NCBI GenBank assembly: GCA_003435055.1
Contig: QUMM01000006.1
Location: 62,001 to 126,000 of the forward strand
Direction of reading: 5' to 3'
DNA length: 64,000 bases
DNA from: Lachnospiraceae bacterium OF09-6
Lineage (GTDB): Bacteria > Bacillota > Clostridia > Lachnospirales > Lachnospiraceae
This document shows, in pieces, positions 1 through 8,100 of the stretch. Within the stretch, counting starts at the first letter, position 1. Each line of letters begins with the position of its first letter. Both the position numbers and the translations under genes were made by a program. The notes below the pieces were generated by a model that saw only the letters and a program-made list of their open reading frames with translations, had not been told where the DNA came from and ran no database searches.

Positions 1-55
1 GAAGAGCGTCTGCTTCCTGGATAGCTTTATAAATATTTCTGAAGTTTTCTTCCAT
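1..55 (-). CDS. 5' end of a probable third SIR2-like gene (cut by window edge)
   Basis: Only the first 18 codons are visible (MEENFRNIYKAIQEADAL). A good ribosome binding site (AGGAG about 8 bases upstream of the ATG) supports a real start. The segment IYKAIQEADAL lines up with the N-terminal helix just before the glycine-rich NAD loop in the two upstream SIR2-like genes (LDKLNSAEAIL and LVRLITDADAV). It begins five bases after the preceding stop, so it is probably the third gene of a tandem SIR2 operon. The family call is inferred from this short match and from position only. Confidence 0.45.
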   Translation of the reverse strand, partial: MEENFRNIYKAIQEADAL

Positions 56-59
56 AATG

Positions 60-573
60 TTATTTCTCCTTTTCCAACTGTGTCCGAAGTTCCTTTAATA
101 TATCTGCCAGATCGCCTTGCAGGTAAAGACTTCTCCCTTTTAAATGTTCCGGAGCAGAAGAGGCTTCCTGGTTCAGACAGACGTAAAACACCTGGCTGTT
201 ACGGACCGTCATGTCCCAGAAAGGCAGTCTGAGCACCCCCGGTGTCATCTCTCTAATCTTTTCCGACAAGTACAGCCTTAAGAGCCAGATATAGCTGACC
301 TGTAGGCAGATGCCACATACTGTAAATATATTTTGTATAGTAGGCCCATTGCTGTTCCAGGGAAGAGTAGCAGTAATAGACTCCGGCAAAAGGAGAAGTA
401 AAATGGTAGTAGTCTTTGAATTCTCCCAGATGTGTTTCTAATGCAGGAGCCCAGTGGTAATGGTTAAATCCCGCAGCACTGGATAGTCCGGAACCTACGC
501 CTACTACCACTGCATCAGCATCTGTGATCAGCCGGACAAGGGATTCTATGTCCTTGTGACTATGCTTCTCCAT
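60..573 (-). pseudogene. SIR2-like gene with internal deletion
   Basis: The 5' half (573 down to about 256) encodes a SIR2 N-terminus with the NAD-binding loop GVGSGLSSAAGFNHYHW and the PTGQ segment also found in the intact neighbour. It stops at 253-255 right after GKD. The C-terminal part resumes in another frame (MTPGVLRLPFWDMTVRN, matching MTPMFIQEPFWNLTYSL next door) and ends at 60. Comparison with the neighbour shows that roughly 140 residues are missing at about 255: the TTNQD motif, the catalytic region and the zinc cysteines. A deletion plus frameshift therefore destroyed the enzyme. It lies 27 bases downstream of the intact copy. Confidence 0.8.
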
Positions 574-600
574 GCTCCTTGTTTTCCTCTTTCTTTACCC

Positions 601-1467
601 TCACTGCCTCCTGCAGCACCAGGCAATGTCTTCTTTGATAGCCAGCCCCTTCTGTTCTATTTCTCCAGGAAGAATGGCGTCCTTTGGATTAATGGTAATG
701 TAAAACGCCTTAGGCAGGGAGTATGTGAGATTCCAGAAAGGTTCCTGGATAAACATAGGGGTCATTCGTCCTACGCCCAACTCCAGAAAAAGGATCTTCT
801 TCTCTTTATTCTTTTCCAGAAATTCGTTGATCTTCCGGTATTCGTCTCTATACTTGGCACCTTCCAGAAATGTATATCCCCGTACCCAGGGCTCCATCTG
901 GGCTCCGCATTTGGGACAGCGGGGGATCATTTTGGCGGGGATACACAGATTCTCGTCAATAGCTGCATTCATGGCATAGACCATATCCTTGTTGTAATAA
1001 ATCTGGTCATGACATCGGCGGCTGCACTGATAATAGCGGGAATCACCCTGGATGGCGCTTAATTTTTCTTCGGACACCACACGGGTAAACTGGAAGTCCT
1101 GATTGGTGGTCATAATATGATAGTTTTTACCCTCAAGGAGTTCCATGAGATCGTAGTAAGGCTGTCCTGTCGGACACTCATATTCCATATAGCCCATACG
1201 TACAAGAAATGCCCAGTGAGCTTCCGGGGAATGATAATGATAGTAAAATCCGTTAAAGGCTCCGGTAAATCCATATTTTTTATGAAAATCCCCCAGATAT
1301 TTCTGAAATATCGCATCATTCTGATAGAAAAAATTATAGCCACAAGAAGCGGACATGCCGGCTGCTGCTCCTACCAGAATGGCTTCAGCAGAATTAAGTT
1401 TATCTAATAAGGTCCGGGCATTTTTTTGATATGCATTTTCAAAAACAATATTTTTCATTGGCTGCAT
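601..1467 (-). CDS. SIR2-family protein, SirTM-like (class M sirtuin)
   Basis: A 288-residue SIR2-fold protein, expected to bind NAD and act as a protein ADP-ribosyltransferase or deacylase in the cytosol. Visible motifs are the N-terminal glycine-rich loop GAAAGMSASCGY, a TTNQD motif near residue 120, and a zinc site formed by QCSRRC and CPKCG. At the usual catalytic histidine (canonical HGN) the protein has IQGD, a His-to-Gln change characteristic of the macrodomain-linked SirTM class. The start at 1467 is supported by AAAGGAAAG upstream. It heads a tandem SIR2 array and is divergent from an Rrf2 remnant. No macrodomain or lipoate-ligase partner is visible; one could lie beyond position 1. 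Confidence 0.8.
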   Translation of the reverse strand: MQPMKNIVFENAYQKNARTLLDKLNSAEAILVGAAAGMSASCGYNFFYQNDAIFQKYLGDFHKKYGFTGAFNGFYYHYHSPEAHWAFLVRMGYMEYECPTGQPYYDLMELLEGKNYHIMTTNQDFQFTRVVSEEKLSAIQGDSRYYQCSRRCHDQIYYNKDMVYAMNAAIDENLCIPAKMIPRCPKCGAQMEPWVRGYTFLEGAKYRDEYRKINEFLEKNKEKKILFLELGVGRMTPMFIQEPFWNLTYSLPKAFYITINPKDAILPGEIEQKGLAIKEDIAWCCRRQ

Positions 1468-1469
1468 GG

Positions 1470-1520
1470 TTGACTTTCCTTTCTTTTATTGTTATTATTA
1501 AAATTACATCAAAATTGTAC
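1470..1520 (+). promoter_or_regulatory. Promoter, degenerate copy of the 6.36/8.10 kb module
   Basis: TTGACT (1470-1475), a 17-base spacer and TATTAT (1493-1498) form a good sigma-A promoter reading toward the Rrf2 remnant. The stretch aligns with the modules at 6361 and 8101 (TTGACTTTnCTTT, then an AT-rich block ending in ATTACA). As in those copies it sits between a minus-strand operon (SIR2) and a plus-strand regulator. Confidence 0.5.
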
Positions 1521-1521
1521 C

Positions 1522-1791
1522 ATGTTAAAATATAAATTACAAGAAGAAAAAGAACATCTGACCAGTGCCCAGATTGCAAAAAGTGTAAAAACAAATCCTG
1601 CCTATATCCGGCAGCTGATGGCCGCGCTGAAAAATGCAAGCCTTATCTCCAATACCCAAGGTCGGGCAAACACCTGTCTTACCAAACCTGCGGATGAAAT
1701 TACTATGCTGGATATATACCGGGCAGTGGAGGGAGAAAAGCCTTTGCTTCATCTTGATATTGATACCAACCCAGAGTGTAGAGTATACTGA
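1522..1791 (+). pseudogene. Rrf2-family regulator remnant
   Basis: The translation from the ATG at 1522 matches the intact Rrf2 protein at 8296-8745 through its DNA-binding half: LTSAQIAKSVKTNPAYIRQL corresponds to LSSASIAESVHTNPGFVRQL, and KPLLHLDIDTNPEC to KPLLHLDTHTNPEC. The first 15 or so residues, including the start of the winged helix, are replaced, and translation stops right after NPEC, losing the C-terminal helix. No ribosome binding site precedes the ATG. This is a decayed paralogue. Confidence 0.75.
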
Positions 1792-1878
1792 TAATAATAA
1801 AGAGACTGTAACATTCATGGAAAACTATGAGTTGTTTCAGTCTCTTGAGGCACCTCTTTTACAGCTCAACTTATTCAA

Positions 1879-2430
1879 TCATTTTTTGCGCCGCCCTGTA
1901 TTTTCCGATCCCCGTACTTCTTCATGATAGAAATAGTCCACGATTACAGGATGACCTGGCTCTGCGCGGCCATAAGGCAGTTCGTTGTCTACAAAAGGAC
2001 AGTCGTATTTTTGGGACATCTGTGCTGCCTGATTTTCCAATGCCCGAAAATAACTTCGATCTCCCTTGCGATAGATTTCATCATACAGGGTAACAAGGTG
2101 GGGATAACATTTCTGAATATAATCCAGGATCTCCTGTTTGAAACCACTGCGGAGATTTAGATTTTCTAACCATACCAGGTCACACTGATCTTTCACACGT
2201 TCAAAAATCTTTTCAAAATCTGTGATGCCCGGAAATACTGGGGAAATGAAACAAACCGTGCGTATTCCGGCTTCGTATACCTGCTTCATTGCCTCAAGTC
2301 TGCGGCTGATGCTGACAGCTTGATCCACGTCTGCCTGAAATTTTTCATCTAATGTGTTGATCGACCATGAGACAGTGACTTTTACTGTACTTTTTCCACA
2401 TCCACCTTTTCCGCAAACTGCTATTTTCAT
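1879..2430 (-). pseudogene. Chimeric ORF: CooC-type P-loop head fused to radical-SAM tail
   Basis: The ORF opens with MKIAVCGKGGCGKST, the N-terminus and Walker A loop of a CooC/AcsF-type ATPase, with AAAGGAG upstream of the ATG at 2430. Straight after the P-loop it continues with KVTVSWSINTLDEKFQ, ISPVFPGITDF and VWLENLNLRSGF, which resemble the C-terminal half of SplB-like radical-SAM proteins (COG1533). Neither the rest of the ATPase nor the CxxxCxxC cluster of a radical-SAM enzyme is present. I infer a deletion that joined two genes in frame at about 2385. The head suggests the operon upstream once carried a second CooC-like gene. The product is unlikely to be a working ATPase or SAM enzyme. 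Confidence 0.7.
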
Positions 2431-2506
2431 CTCTATATTTACTCCTTTACCCATAATTGATTATGATTTATAATTCCAATTTCTCTATAATACCTTTTAA
2501 TGCTTC

Positions 2507-2701
2507 TTACTCCACTTCCTCCAGTTCTGTTCCTTCTGGAAGAATATATCCGCAGTTATCACACACTCCGTCCTCTGCAAGTATCCCGTCTTTCACAAAG
2601 GCTTCAATGCCTCCCGGTTCATGACAGCGTGGACAATCTAATTCCCGTATCTTTTTCTGATTTCTTACATCCTGGCAATTGGCAAATTCAATTTTTCCCA
2701 T
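2507..2701 (-). CDS. Small zinc-ribbon protein
   Basis: A 64-residue acidic protein with two cysteine pairs, CPRC and CDNC, about 25 residues apart, typical of a zinc ribbon or rubredoxin-like knuckle. I chose the ATG at 2701, with GGAG 8 bases upstream. An in-frame ATG at 2731 lacks a ribosome binding site and lies inside the 3' end of the VWA gene. It is part of the cooC-moxR-VWA operon, so it may be an adaptor or metal carrier for that system. I know no named family for it. Confidence 0.6.
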   Translation of the reverse strand: MGKIEFANCQDVRNQKKIRELDCPRCHEPGGIEAFVKDGILAEDGVCDNCGYILPEGTELEEVE

Positions 2702-2717
2702 AGTGATTTCTCCATTT

Positions 2718-4535
2718 TCATTCCATATCAATTTGTCTTCGCAAAAAAGTTCCTACCATACGGGAAAAATCGCTGATATTACGAATATAGGCAAAGTCTT
2801 TTCCATAGATTCTCTTTTCCACGGAGAGTTCTCCTTCATTCCCTACAAAAATACCAATTACGAAAATTCCCTGATTTCTGGCCCGACGCACCTCATAAGC
2901 AGTATCTTTCACAGCTCCTTCTCCGTCATAGATCTTGGGCTGGCGGGTTCCTGGTCGTTGTATGCTCATATCACAGGGTTTTCCATCACTTAATACGATT
3001 AAAATCTTATTTTTTTCCGGTCGCTCCATGAGAGAGGAACAGACTGTTTTCAGTGCAAGCCCATCTCTGTTATTGGCATACGCCCGAAATTGAAAGATTC
3101 TTTCATTTGTTTCCCTTGGATCTTCATAATCCCGAAATCTCTGAAGTACTGTATATCCCCAGAAAGCACAGTATCCTGTCACCCGATGAGGAATTCCTGC
3201 CTGGCTTAATGCTTCACTGATAATATATCCCTGCGCCGCTACCTGAGCCTGTCTGCCAGCTTGGGAACCACTGGAATCAATCAGGACGTCTATTACAAAC
3301 TCAGAATCCTCTGCTCTCTTTTTTCTATTAAATAACTTGTCATCGTCTGTTCTTCCAATTTTCCATAACCTTTCAGGAACAAGCTGCCCTGCATCAGATC
3401 TGCTGACAGAATCATCCTTTCGGATTATAAATGCCCGTTTCAGTGACTCTGCCAACACAGAAATATTTCTTTTGATGATCCAGTGATTATTTCCATAATA
3501 GGCTTTATTTTTTTCAAACTGCAGCTGAGAAAAACGGTATTGATTATTTTTTATGACAGGGTTCTGTAAAATTCCATCTGTAAGATACAGGATACAGTTT
3601 TTGTGGATTCCTGTACAAAATTTCCGGTTGATTCTGGCCTGCTCCGATTCACTCAGATACGATTTCCCGTAATTCAGTTCCACATATTCCCGTATCCGTC
3701 GCACTGCCTGTGGATTTATATTCTCCGAGCTTTCCGGAACTTCTTCATTTTCTGGAGAGAAATAAAATCTTTTTTTCTTTTTGTTTCTGATATCCAGACT
3801 CATCATCTTTTTTTTGAGATTAGAAAGATATTTTTGAATGATGTCTTCCATCTGTTCATCCGTCATGCATTCCTGCCACGCGTCATTGGCTAATGCCATA
3901 TCCGGTAAATTCAGAATCTTCTCCAGATTTCCATTCCTTTTTTCAAAAGAGGGATCCAGAACATGATTATAAATCTCATCTATCACGTTTATGACATCTT
4001 CCGTATTTTCCGCATCCTTCAGAGAAAGAATCTTGTACAATGCAATCTCTGCCTGTGGATCCATTCCCTCATCGTCTGTGTTCTCCAGAACATGCCTTAT
4101 ATACAGAAGCCTAATCCTGTGAATCAGGTCTGTTCCAGCTTTGTCTGATACCTGCTCTTTCTCGGCCTTTTCCAATTCTCTGAACGCCTGTTCTCTGATT
4201 TCCTTTGTTCCCAAACGTTCTCGAATGATAAAACGCTCCACAGCAGCATCCATGCATAATCCAGCAAGAGGCAAAAGTATATCTTCTCCAGCAGAAAAAT
4301 GTAATTTTTTCATCAAATACATGCCAAGTTTCTTCTGATCAAAATATCGTGCAAAGGCACCCTGCTTCACTGCCTCATATAGAACCGTTTGTTTTGAATA
4401 AACATATTTTTCTGTGTCCGGTTCAAATTCCATATCATAATCACCACTGACTGTCCAAAAAAGATTTCTGATACGATTGCTGATCTCCAGACGATGTTCT
4501 TCCAGTTGTTTCGCCGGCCATCTGACATCCTCCAT
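2718..4535 (-). CDS. VWA-domain protein, MoxR partner (NorD/CobT-like)
   Basis: A 605-residue cytosolic protein. The C-terminal third is a von Willebrand A domain with an intact MIDAS motif (D420-SSGS), a downstream threonine/aspartate region, and VLSDGKPCD near the end. The first 400 residues are helical and charged without an obvious fold. This layout matches VWA proteins that work with MoxR-class AAA ATPases (NorD with NorQ, CbbO with CbbQ, CobT with CobS), which remodel or load metal into target enzymes. The MoxR gene lies only 6 bases upstream, so the two are translationally linked. The target enzyme is not in the window; the CooC gene suggests a nickel or Fe-S enzyme. Confidence 0.8.
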   Translation of the reverse strand: MEDVRWPAKQLEEHRLEISNRIRNLFWTVSGDYDMEFEPDTEKYVYSKQTVLYEAVKQGAFARYFDQKKLGMYLMKKLHFSAGEDILLPLAGLCMDAAVERFIIRERLGTKEIREQAFRELEKAEKEQVSDKAGTDLIHRIRLLYIRHVLENTDDEGMDPQAEIALYKILSLKDAENTEDVINVIDEIYNHVLDPSFEKRNGNLEKILNLPDMALANDAWQECMTDEQMEDIIQKYLSNLKKKMMSLDIRNKKKKRFYFSPENEEVPESSENINPQAVRRIREYVELNYGKSYLSESEQARINRKFCTGIHKNCILYLTDGILQNPVIKNNQYRFSQLQFEKNKAYYGNNHWIIKRNISVLAESLKRAFIIRKDDSVSRSDAGQLVPERLWKIGRTDDDKLFNRKKRAEDSEFVIDVLIDSSGSQAGRQAQVAAQGYIISEALSQAGIPHRVTGYCAFWGYTVLQRFRDYEDPRETNERIFQFRAYANNRDGLALKTVCSSLMERPEKNKILIVLSDGKPCDMSIQRPGTRQPKIYDGEGAVKDTAYEVRRARNQGIFVIGIFVGNEGELSVEKRIYGKDFAYIRNISDFSRMVGTFLRRQIDME

Positions 4536-4541
4536 ACAAGT

Positions 4542-5474
4542 TTACCCCCATATGTCTTTTCCGGTCCAGGAAGATGGGATTCTGGTAGAAACCACATCTT
4601 CTATGATCTCTTTTTCAAATACATCAAAACTTTTATTTATGATCCCCATCTGGATTGCATCAATTGGAGAAAGTCCGCTTTTTGTTGCTTTTACAGCAGA
4701 AACCAGTCCTCTCAGGTCAAGAGATTTTGTTGAGATTTCTCCATGATAAGCTTTGATCTGCAAATCCAGAAACAGTCCTGCAAAAGCTTTCAGTGCACTT
4801 TTTTCCCCATCTGGAAAATGTTGTCTTAATACAAAAAGGACACTATCCTCATCCATTTCAGGCATATCAATTACCATAAACCTTGAAACCAATGCTTCAT
4901 TTAGCTCTCTGGTACCTGCGTAGCCATAATTCATCGTGCCGATAAATCGTGTTGCCGGATGAAGTAAAATCCTGTTATATCCTGGAATATCGATTCTGCG
5001 CCGATGATCCAGTGTGGCATGCAGTACAGAAACCGCATCATTTTTTGCCATATTGATTTCGTCCAGGATTCCAAATCCTCCAAATTCCGCGCATTGGTAG
5101 ATGGGGCCTTTCCGAAGGCGAACCTCATTATTTATAAAGGTATCCGTTCCAATCAGATCGGCACTGTCTGTATTTACATGAAAAGAAATGTCGTATTCCG
5201 GTCTTCCGAATATCCATGCCAGTGTCTCACATAGTACATTTTTCCCTGTAGCTTTCGCACCGGAAAGTAACAGGTTATCTCCCTGAAGAAGCGCTGCTAT
5301 TGACATTTCCAGAATCTTTTTCCCATAAAACAGGATATCCGGTTTTTCTACCCGTTCCTTTACCTGATCCTCTACCTCATAACGCATGTGAAAATCTCTC
5401 AGTTCTCCAATTAGTTCCTGCGCTATCTTCTGGTCTTCTAAATATTTTTCTATTTCTGCCCAATGATTTCTCAT
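4542..5474 (-). CDS. MoxR-family AAA+ ATPase
   Basis: A 310-residue AAA+ ATPase. Motifs are Walker A GAKATGKN (residues 72-79), Walker B GILDEIN, a sensor 1 region FIGTMNYGY and the arginine-finger region LVSRFMVID. MoxR/CbbQ/NirQ-type ATPases pair with VWA proteins to activate metalloenzymes; the VWA partner follows directly. AAAGGAAAA precedes the ATG at 5474. Its place in an operon with CooC implies that nickel-cofactor insertion is coupled to protein remodelling. Confidence 0.85.
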   Translation of the reverse strand: MRNHWAEIEKYLEDQKIAQELIGELRDFHMRYEVEDQVKERVEKPDILFYGKKILEMSIAALLQGDNLLLSGAKATGKNVLCETLAWIFGRPEYDISFHVNTDSADLIGTDTFINNEVRLRKGPIYQCAEFGGFGILDEINMAKNDAVSVLHATLDHRRRIDIPGYNRILLHPATRFIGTMNYGYAGTRELNEALVSRFMVIDMPEMDEDSVLFVLRQHFPDGEKSALKAFAGLFLDLQIKAYHGEISTKSLDLRGLVSAVKATKSGLSPIDAIQMGIINKSFDVFEKEIIEDVVSTRIPSSWTGKDIWG

Positions 5475-5559
5475 GAAGATTTTCCTTTCTTTACAATTAG
5501 TTATGCCAAATCAGATAATATTTCTGTTTACTCAATCTTCAAACTTTCAATCCTCCAAC

Positions 5560-6330
5560 TCACAATCCCAACTTCTTTACAATTTCTCCCAGTGCACTTC
5601 TTACAGGAGAATCTTTCGGAAGCTGTATGATCGGCTTTCCATCACAGTCATACTGATATACCTGGTCATCATGTGGCACAACCCCTAACAATTCCAGTCC
5701 CTGATTTCGAATTTCTTCCAGAGTTCCGGCATCCAGTTTTCCATCCGGAACACGATTCACGATTAATCCAGTTTTCTGTGGTTTAAAGTTTAACTCCTTC
5801 ATCAGCTTTGCAATACGTCCGGCTGCCTGAACACCTCTTCTGGAACAGTCACTTACAAGAATCGCAACTTCCATCATTGGCAGGATTCCTCTGCTGATAT
5901 GTTCCATACCTGCTTCGTTATCAACCACAATATATGGATAATGACCTTGCAGTTTCTGAACCTGGGTCTGCACAAGACCATTTACAAAACAATAGCAGCC
6001 CTGTCCCTGGGTTCGCCCCATTACCATCAAATCATAATCGTCTTCTTCTGCAATTGCATCGGAAAGACGCATTTCCAGATAAGCCTGTTTTGTCATTCCT
6101 GCCGGAATCTGATATCGTGGATCAACTCCTGCACGTTCAATCTCTTCTCTCAGTTCTCCGAGTGTAATCTCCGGTTCAACGCCGAGTACTTCATTCAAAT
6201 TCGCATTTGCATCTGCAGCTACAGCTAAAACCGGATGTTTTCTATTTTCACATAAATATTGAATTAACAATCCACAAAGGGTTGTTTTCCCTACGCCACC
6301 TTTTCCTGATACTGCAATTACATGTCCCAT
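5560..6330 (-). CDS. cooC: CooC/AcsF-type nickel-insertion ATPase
   Basis: A 256-residue P-loop ATPase of the SIMIBI class with a deviant Walker A (GKGGVGKTT) at the N-terminus. It also has the CooC-typical segments AADANANLNEVLG, TQGQGCYCFVNGLVQ (with the pair of cysteines around CYC) and DNEAGMEHISRG. CooC/AcsF proteins bind nickel as dimers and help mature CO dehydrogenase/acetyl-CoA synthase. It is the first gene of the minus-strand operon cooC-moxR-VWA-zinc ribbon, with AGGAGG upstream of the ATG. No CODH/ACS structural gene lies in the window, so the client enzyme is unknown. Expression probably comes from the divergent promoter at 6361-6410. Confidence 0.88.
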   Translation of the reverse strand: MGHVIAVSGKGGVGKTTLCGLLIQYLCENRKHPVLAVAADANANLNEVLGVEPEITLGELREEIERAGVDPRYQIPAGMTKQAYLEMRLSDAIAEEDDYDLMVMGRTQGQGCYCFVNGLVQTQVQKLQGHYPYIVVDNEAGMEHISRGILPMMEVAILVSDCSRRGVQAAGRIAKLMKELNFKPQKTGLIVNRVPDGKLDAGTLEEIRNQGLELLGVVPHDDQVYQYDCDGKPIIQLPKDSPVRSALGEIVKKLGL

Positions 6331-6360
6331 GTTTTTCCTCCTAAAATTCTGAACAATCTG

Positions 6361-6410
6361 TTGACTTTTTCTTTAAACCTCATTATAGTTGTTACTATAT
6401 AAATTACAAT
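6361..6410. promoter_or_regulatory. Bidirectional promoter module (copy 2)
   Basis: Plus strand: TTGACT (6361-6366), 17 bases, TATAGT (6384-6389), reading to the TetR gene. Minus strand: TTGTAA (complement of 6404-6409), 16 bases, TATAAT (complement of 6382-6387), reading to cooC. The two -10 boxes overlap. A dyad TTGT...ACAA (6389-6409) covers the plus start site and the minus -35 box, so one bound repressor could block both directions. The module is near-identical in layout to 8101-8149. Confidence 0.7.
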
Positions 6411-6437
6411 AATCAATCTGTGAGATTTGTATGGTTA

Positions 6438-6463
6438 CTCAACACATCAGAAAAATTGTTGAG
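6438..6463 (+). promoter_or_regulatory. Dyad CTCAACA-N12-TGTTGAG in the TetR leader
   Basis: A perfect 7-bp inverted repeat (6438-6444 and 6457-6463) between the promoter and the TetR start. The same dyad with a 13-base spacer occurs at 8178-8204 before the Rrf2 gene. It could be an operator or a leader RNA hairpin. Its conservation in two otherwise diverged leaders argues for function. Confidence 0.5.
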
Positions 6464-6498
6464 AAATTATATGATACTAACTAATACAGGAGTATATA

Positions 6499-7146
6499 AT
6501 GTCAGAAAAAACGAGAAAACAAGATCGCCGTACCCGCTATACCAGGCAAACCATAAAAGATACGTTCTTAGAGTTGTTAAATCAGAAAAGTTTTACGAAA
6601 ATTACAGTTACAGAGATCTGCAAAAATGCTGAAATCAACCGTGGCACTTTTTATCTTCATTACTACGATATCCATGATGTATTATCAGATATTTTTAATG
6701 ATATGACTCAGGATATGTTAACAACGGTAGATCATTTATTCTGTCTAAATCAAAAAAGCTGTTCCTATCCGTTCTGTCAGAAAATACAGATGGAATCACA
6801 ATACAGGGCACTGTTTCTGGATGATGCAATTGCCCCTATTCTTCTGGAAAAAATAGCAGAAAATACAAAAGAAGGCTATGTGACCTGGCTTATGTCACAC
6901 AGCCTCCTGACCTTTGAACAGGCAGAATCGGTTTTTTATTTTCAAATGAATGGCTGCCTCTCCATCAACAGACTGATGCTCCGCAATCACTGTAATGACT
7001 GGAAACAGATTCAGACAGTAATCGACAACTTTATCAAAGCCGGGCTGGAAAGTTTTCTGATTCATGATCAGAGAGAAGAAAAGGCTTCCGATAATTTTTG
7101 CAGCAAAATTTCTCCAACTGTTACCGCATCTTCTACACTCAGATAA
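6499..7146 (+). CDS. TetR-family transcriptional regulator
   Basis: A 215-residue regulator. The N-terminal helix-turn-helix is typical of TetR: RYTRQTIKDTFLELL, then FTKITVTEICKNAEINRGTF and YLHYYDIHDVL. The C-terminal half is a variable ligand domain. AGGAG lies 7 bases before the ATG at 6499. It is divergent from the cooC operon and shares its promoter module, so it is the obvious candidate to control that operon and itself. Its 3' end overlaps the convergent DUF3786 gene by 79 bases; the last 25 residues are antisense to that gene and may be non-essential. Confidence 0.88.
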   Translation: MSEKTRKQDRRTRYTRQTIKDTFLELLNQKSFTKITVTEICKNAEINRGTFYLHYYDIHDVLSDIFNDMTQDMLTTVDHLFCLNQKSCSYPFCQKIQMESQYRALFLDDAIAPILLEKIAENTKEGYVTWLMSHSLLTFEQAESVFYFQMNGCLSINRLMLRNHCNDWKQIQTVIDNFIKAGLESFLIHDQREEKASDNFCSKISPTVTASSTLR

Positions 7147-7694
7147 TGATCGGCATGATCCTGAAGAAATATTTTGCCAGATACAGGAAATTCTTCATCT
7201 GCAAACCATATCTTTAAAGTTACTGGATATCTTGGCAGAACTGGAAAAACAGCACACAGATCCGCCTTTGTCTCTGTGAATTCTGCACCTAGGTTTTTAC
7301 ATGCTTTCTGAATTTTCTCAGGATCTTTATCCTGCAAAAGCTTTTCCAGTTTCTGCTCTGCAGTCCGGTCAAACTTGGTTCCCCGAATCAATCCATCTTT
7401 CAGGTTACCAAAAGTAATGAGCTTCTGTGAACCTTCTGTTCCATCTGCCATATCCAGATAATGCAGCAATGTCAGATAATGCCATTCATCCATATCTGAT
7501 TTAATATGAAACTCAGGGAGTTGAATTTCAATCACTTCATGAAAACTCTGTACCTCAAGCATATTTCGACTGCTATGAAAAACAGCCCCACTTTTTTCAG
7601 CAATATCCTCTCCAGAACGATTTTGCAGCCGTTTTACTGCCGCCTGCAACATTTCCTGAAATGCACGATTTTCTGTTTGATTTTTGTATTCCAT
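7068..7694 (-). CDS. DUF3786-domain protein
   Basis: A 208-residue soluble protein. The central and C-terminal segments (IKSDMDEWHYLTLLHYLDMA, LITFGNLKDGLIRG, FPVLPRYPVTLKIWFADEEF, YLSVEDAVTVGEIL) resemble DUF3786, a family of unknown function common in anaerobes with corrinoid or Fe-S metabolism. It probably forms an operon with the YgbA-like gene just upstream. Its link to the CooC operon rests on proximity and on the shared promoter module. No catalytic motif is evident. Confidence 0.7.
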   Translation of the reverse strand: MEYKNQTENRAFQEMLQAAVKRLQNRSGEDIAEKSGAVFHSSRNMLEVQSFHEVIEIQLPEFHIKSDMDEWHYLTLLHYLDMADGTEGSQKLITFGNLKDGLIRGTKFDRTAEQKLEKLLQDKDPEKIQKACKNLGAEFTETKADLCAVFPVLPRYPVTLKIWFADEEFPVSGKIFLQDHADHYLSVEDAVTVGEILLQKLSEAFSSL

Positions 7695-7734
7695 AACTTC
7701 TCCTTTGCGAACATTTTATCGCATCATATAATAA

Positions 7735-8067
7735 TCAATGTTTATGCAAGAATTTGGGTGGTTTCATAAATCTGGCTTTGTCCGGATTCTCTTTCATCCA
7801 TTCCCGGGCAAAATCCATTACCTCAGTCATAGTTTCATAATCTTTTCCACAAAAACAGCAACTTGGGCATGTTGGACATGGCCATCCCTTATTTTTGAAT
7901 CTGCATGCGTCTAAATGTCGGTATGCTCTTAATAAATTTGCTTCATATTCTTCTTTAGACTGTGAAGCTTCCCTGTTTTCACGATAATAAAGGTGATACA
8001 TTTTTTTAGTCATATGTTTTTTGATTCTGGTATATAAATTTCCTTTTAATTTGTCCACAATCAGCAT
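7735..8067 (-). CDS. Cysteine-rich protein resembling YgbA ('nitrous oxide-stimulated promoter' family)
   Basis: A 110-residue protein with the cysteine cluster LDACRF...PCPTCPSCCFCGKDY followed by TEVMDFAREWMKENP. This order (C-x-F, then CxxCPxxC, then a VM.. helix) resembles the YgbA_NO family, which is small, nitrosative-stress linked and of unknown biochemistry. The cysteines suggest metal or Fe-S binding. The start is set at 8067 by GGAGG about 9 bases upstream. It is the first gene of the DUF3786 operon and divergent from the Rrf2 regulator. The family call is tentative. Confidence 0.5.
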   Translation of the reverse strand: MLIVDKLKGNLYTRIKKHMTKKMYHLYYRENREASQSKEEYEANLLRAYRHLDACRFKNKGWPCPTCPSCCFCGKDYETMTEVMDFAREWMKENPDKARFMKPPKFLHKH

Positions 8068-8100
8068 ATTATACAATCCTCCGTAAGTTTTATTACTATG

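Noticed and set aside
5560..6330. Calling the CooC gene part of a CODH/ACS operon
   Set aside because: No CODH, ACS or corrinoid protein gene occurs anywhere in the window, so only the maturation role is supported.
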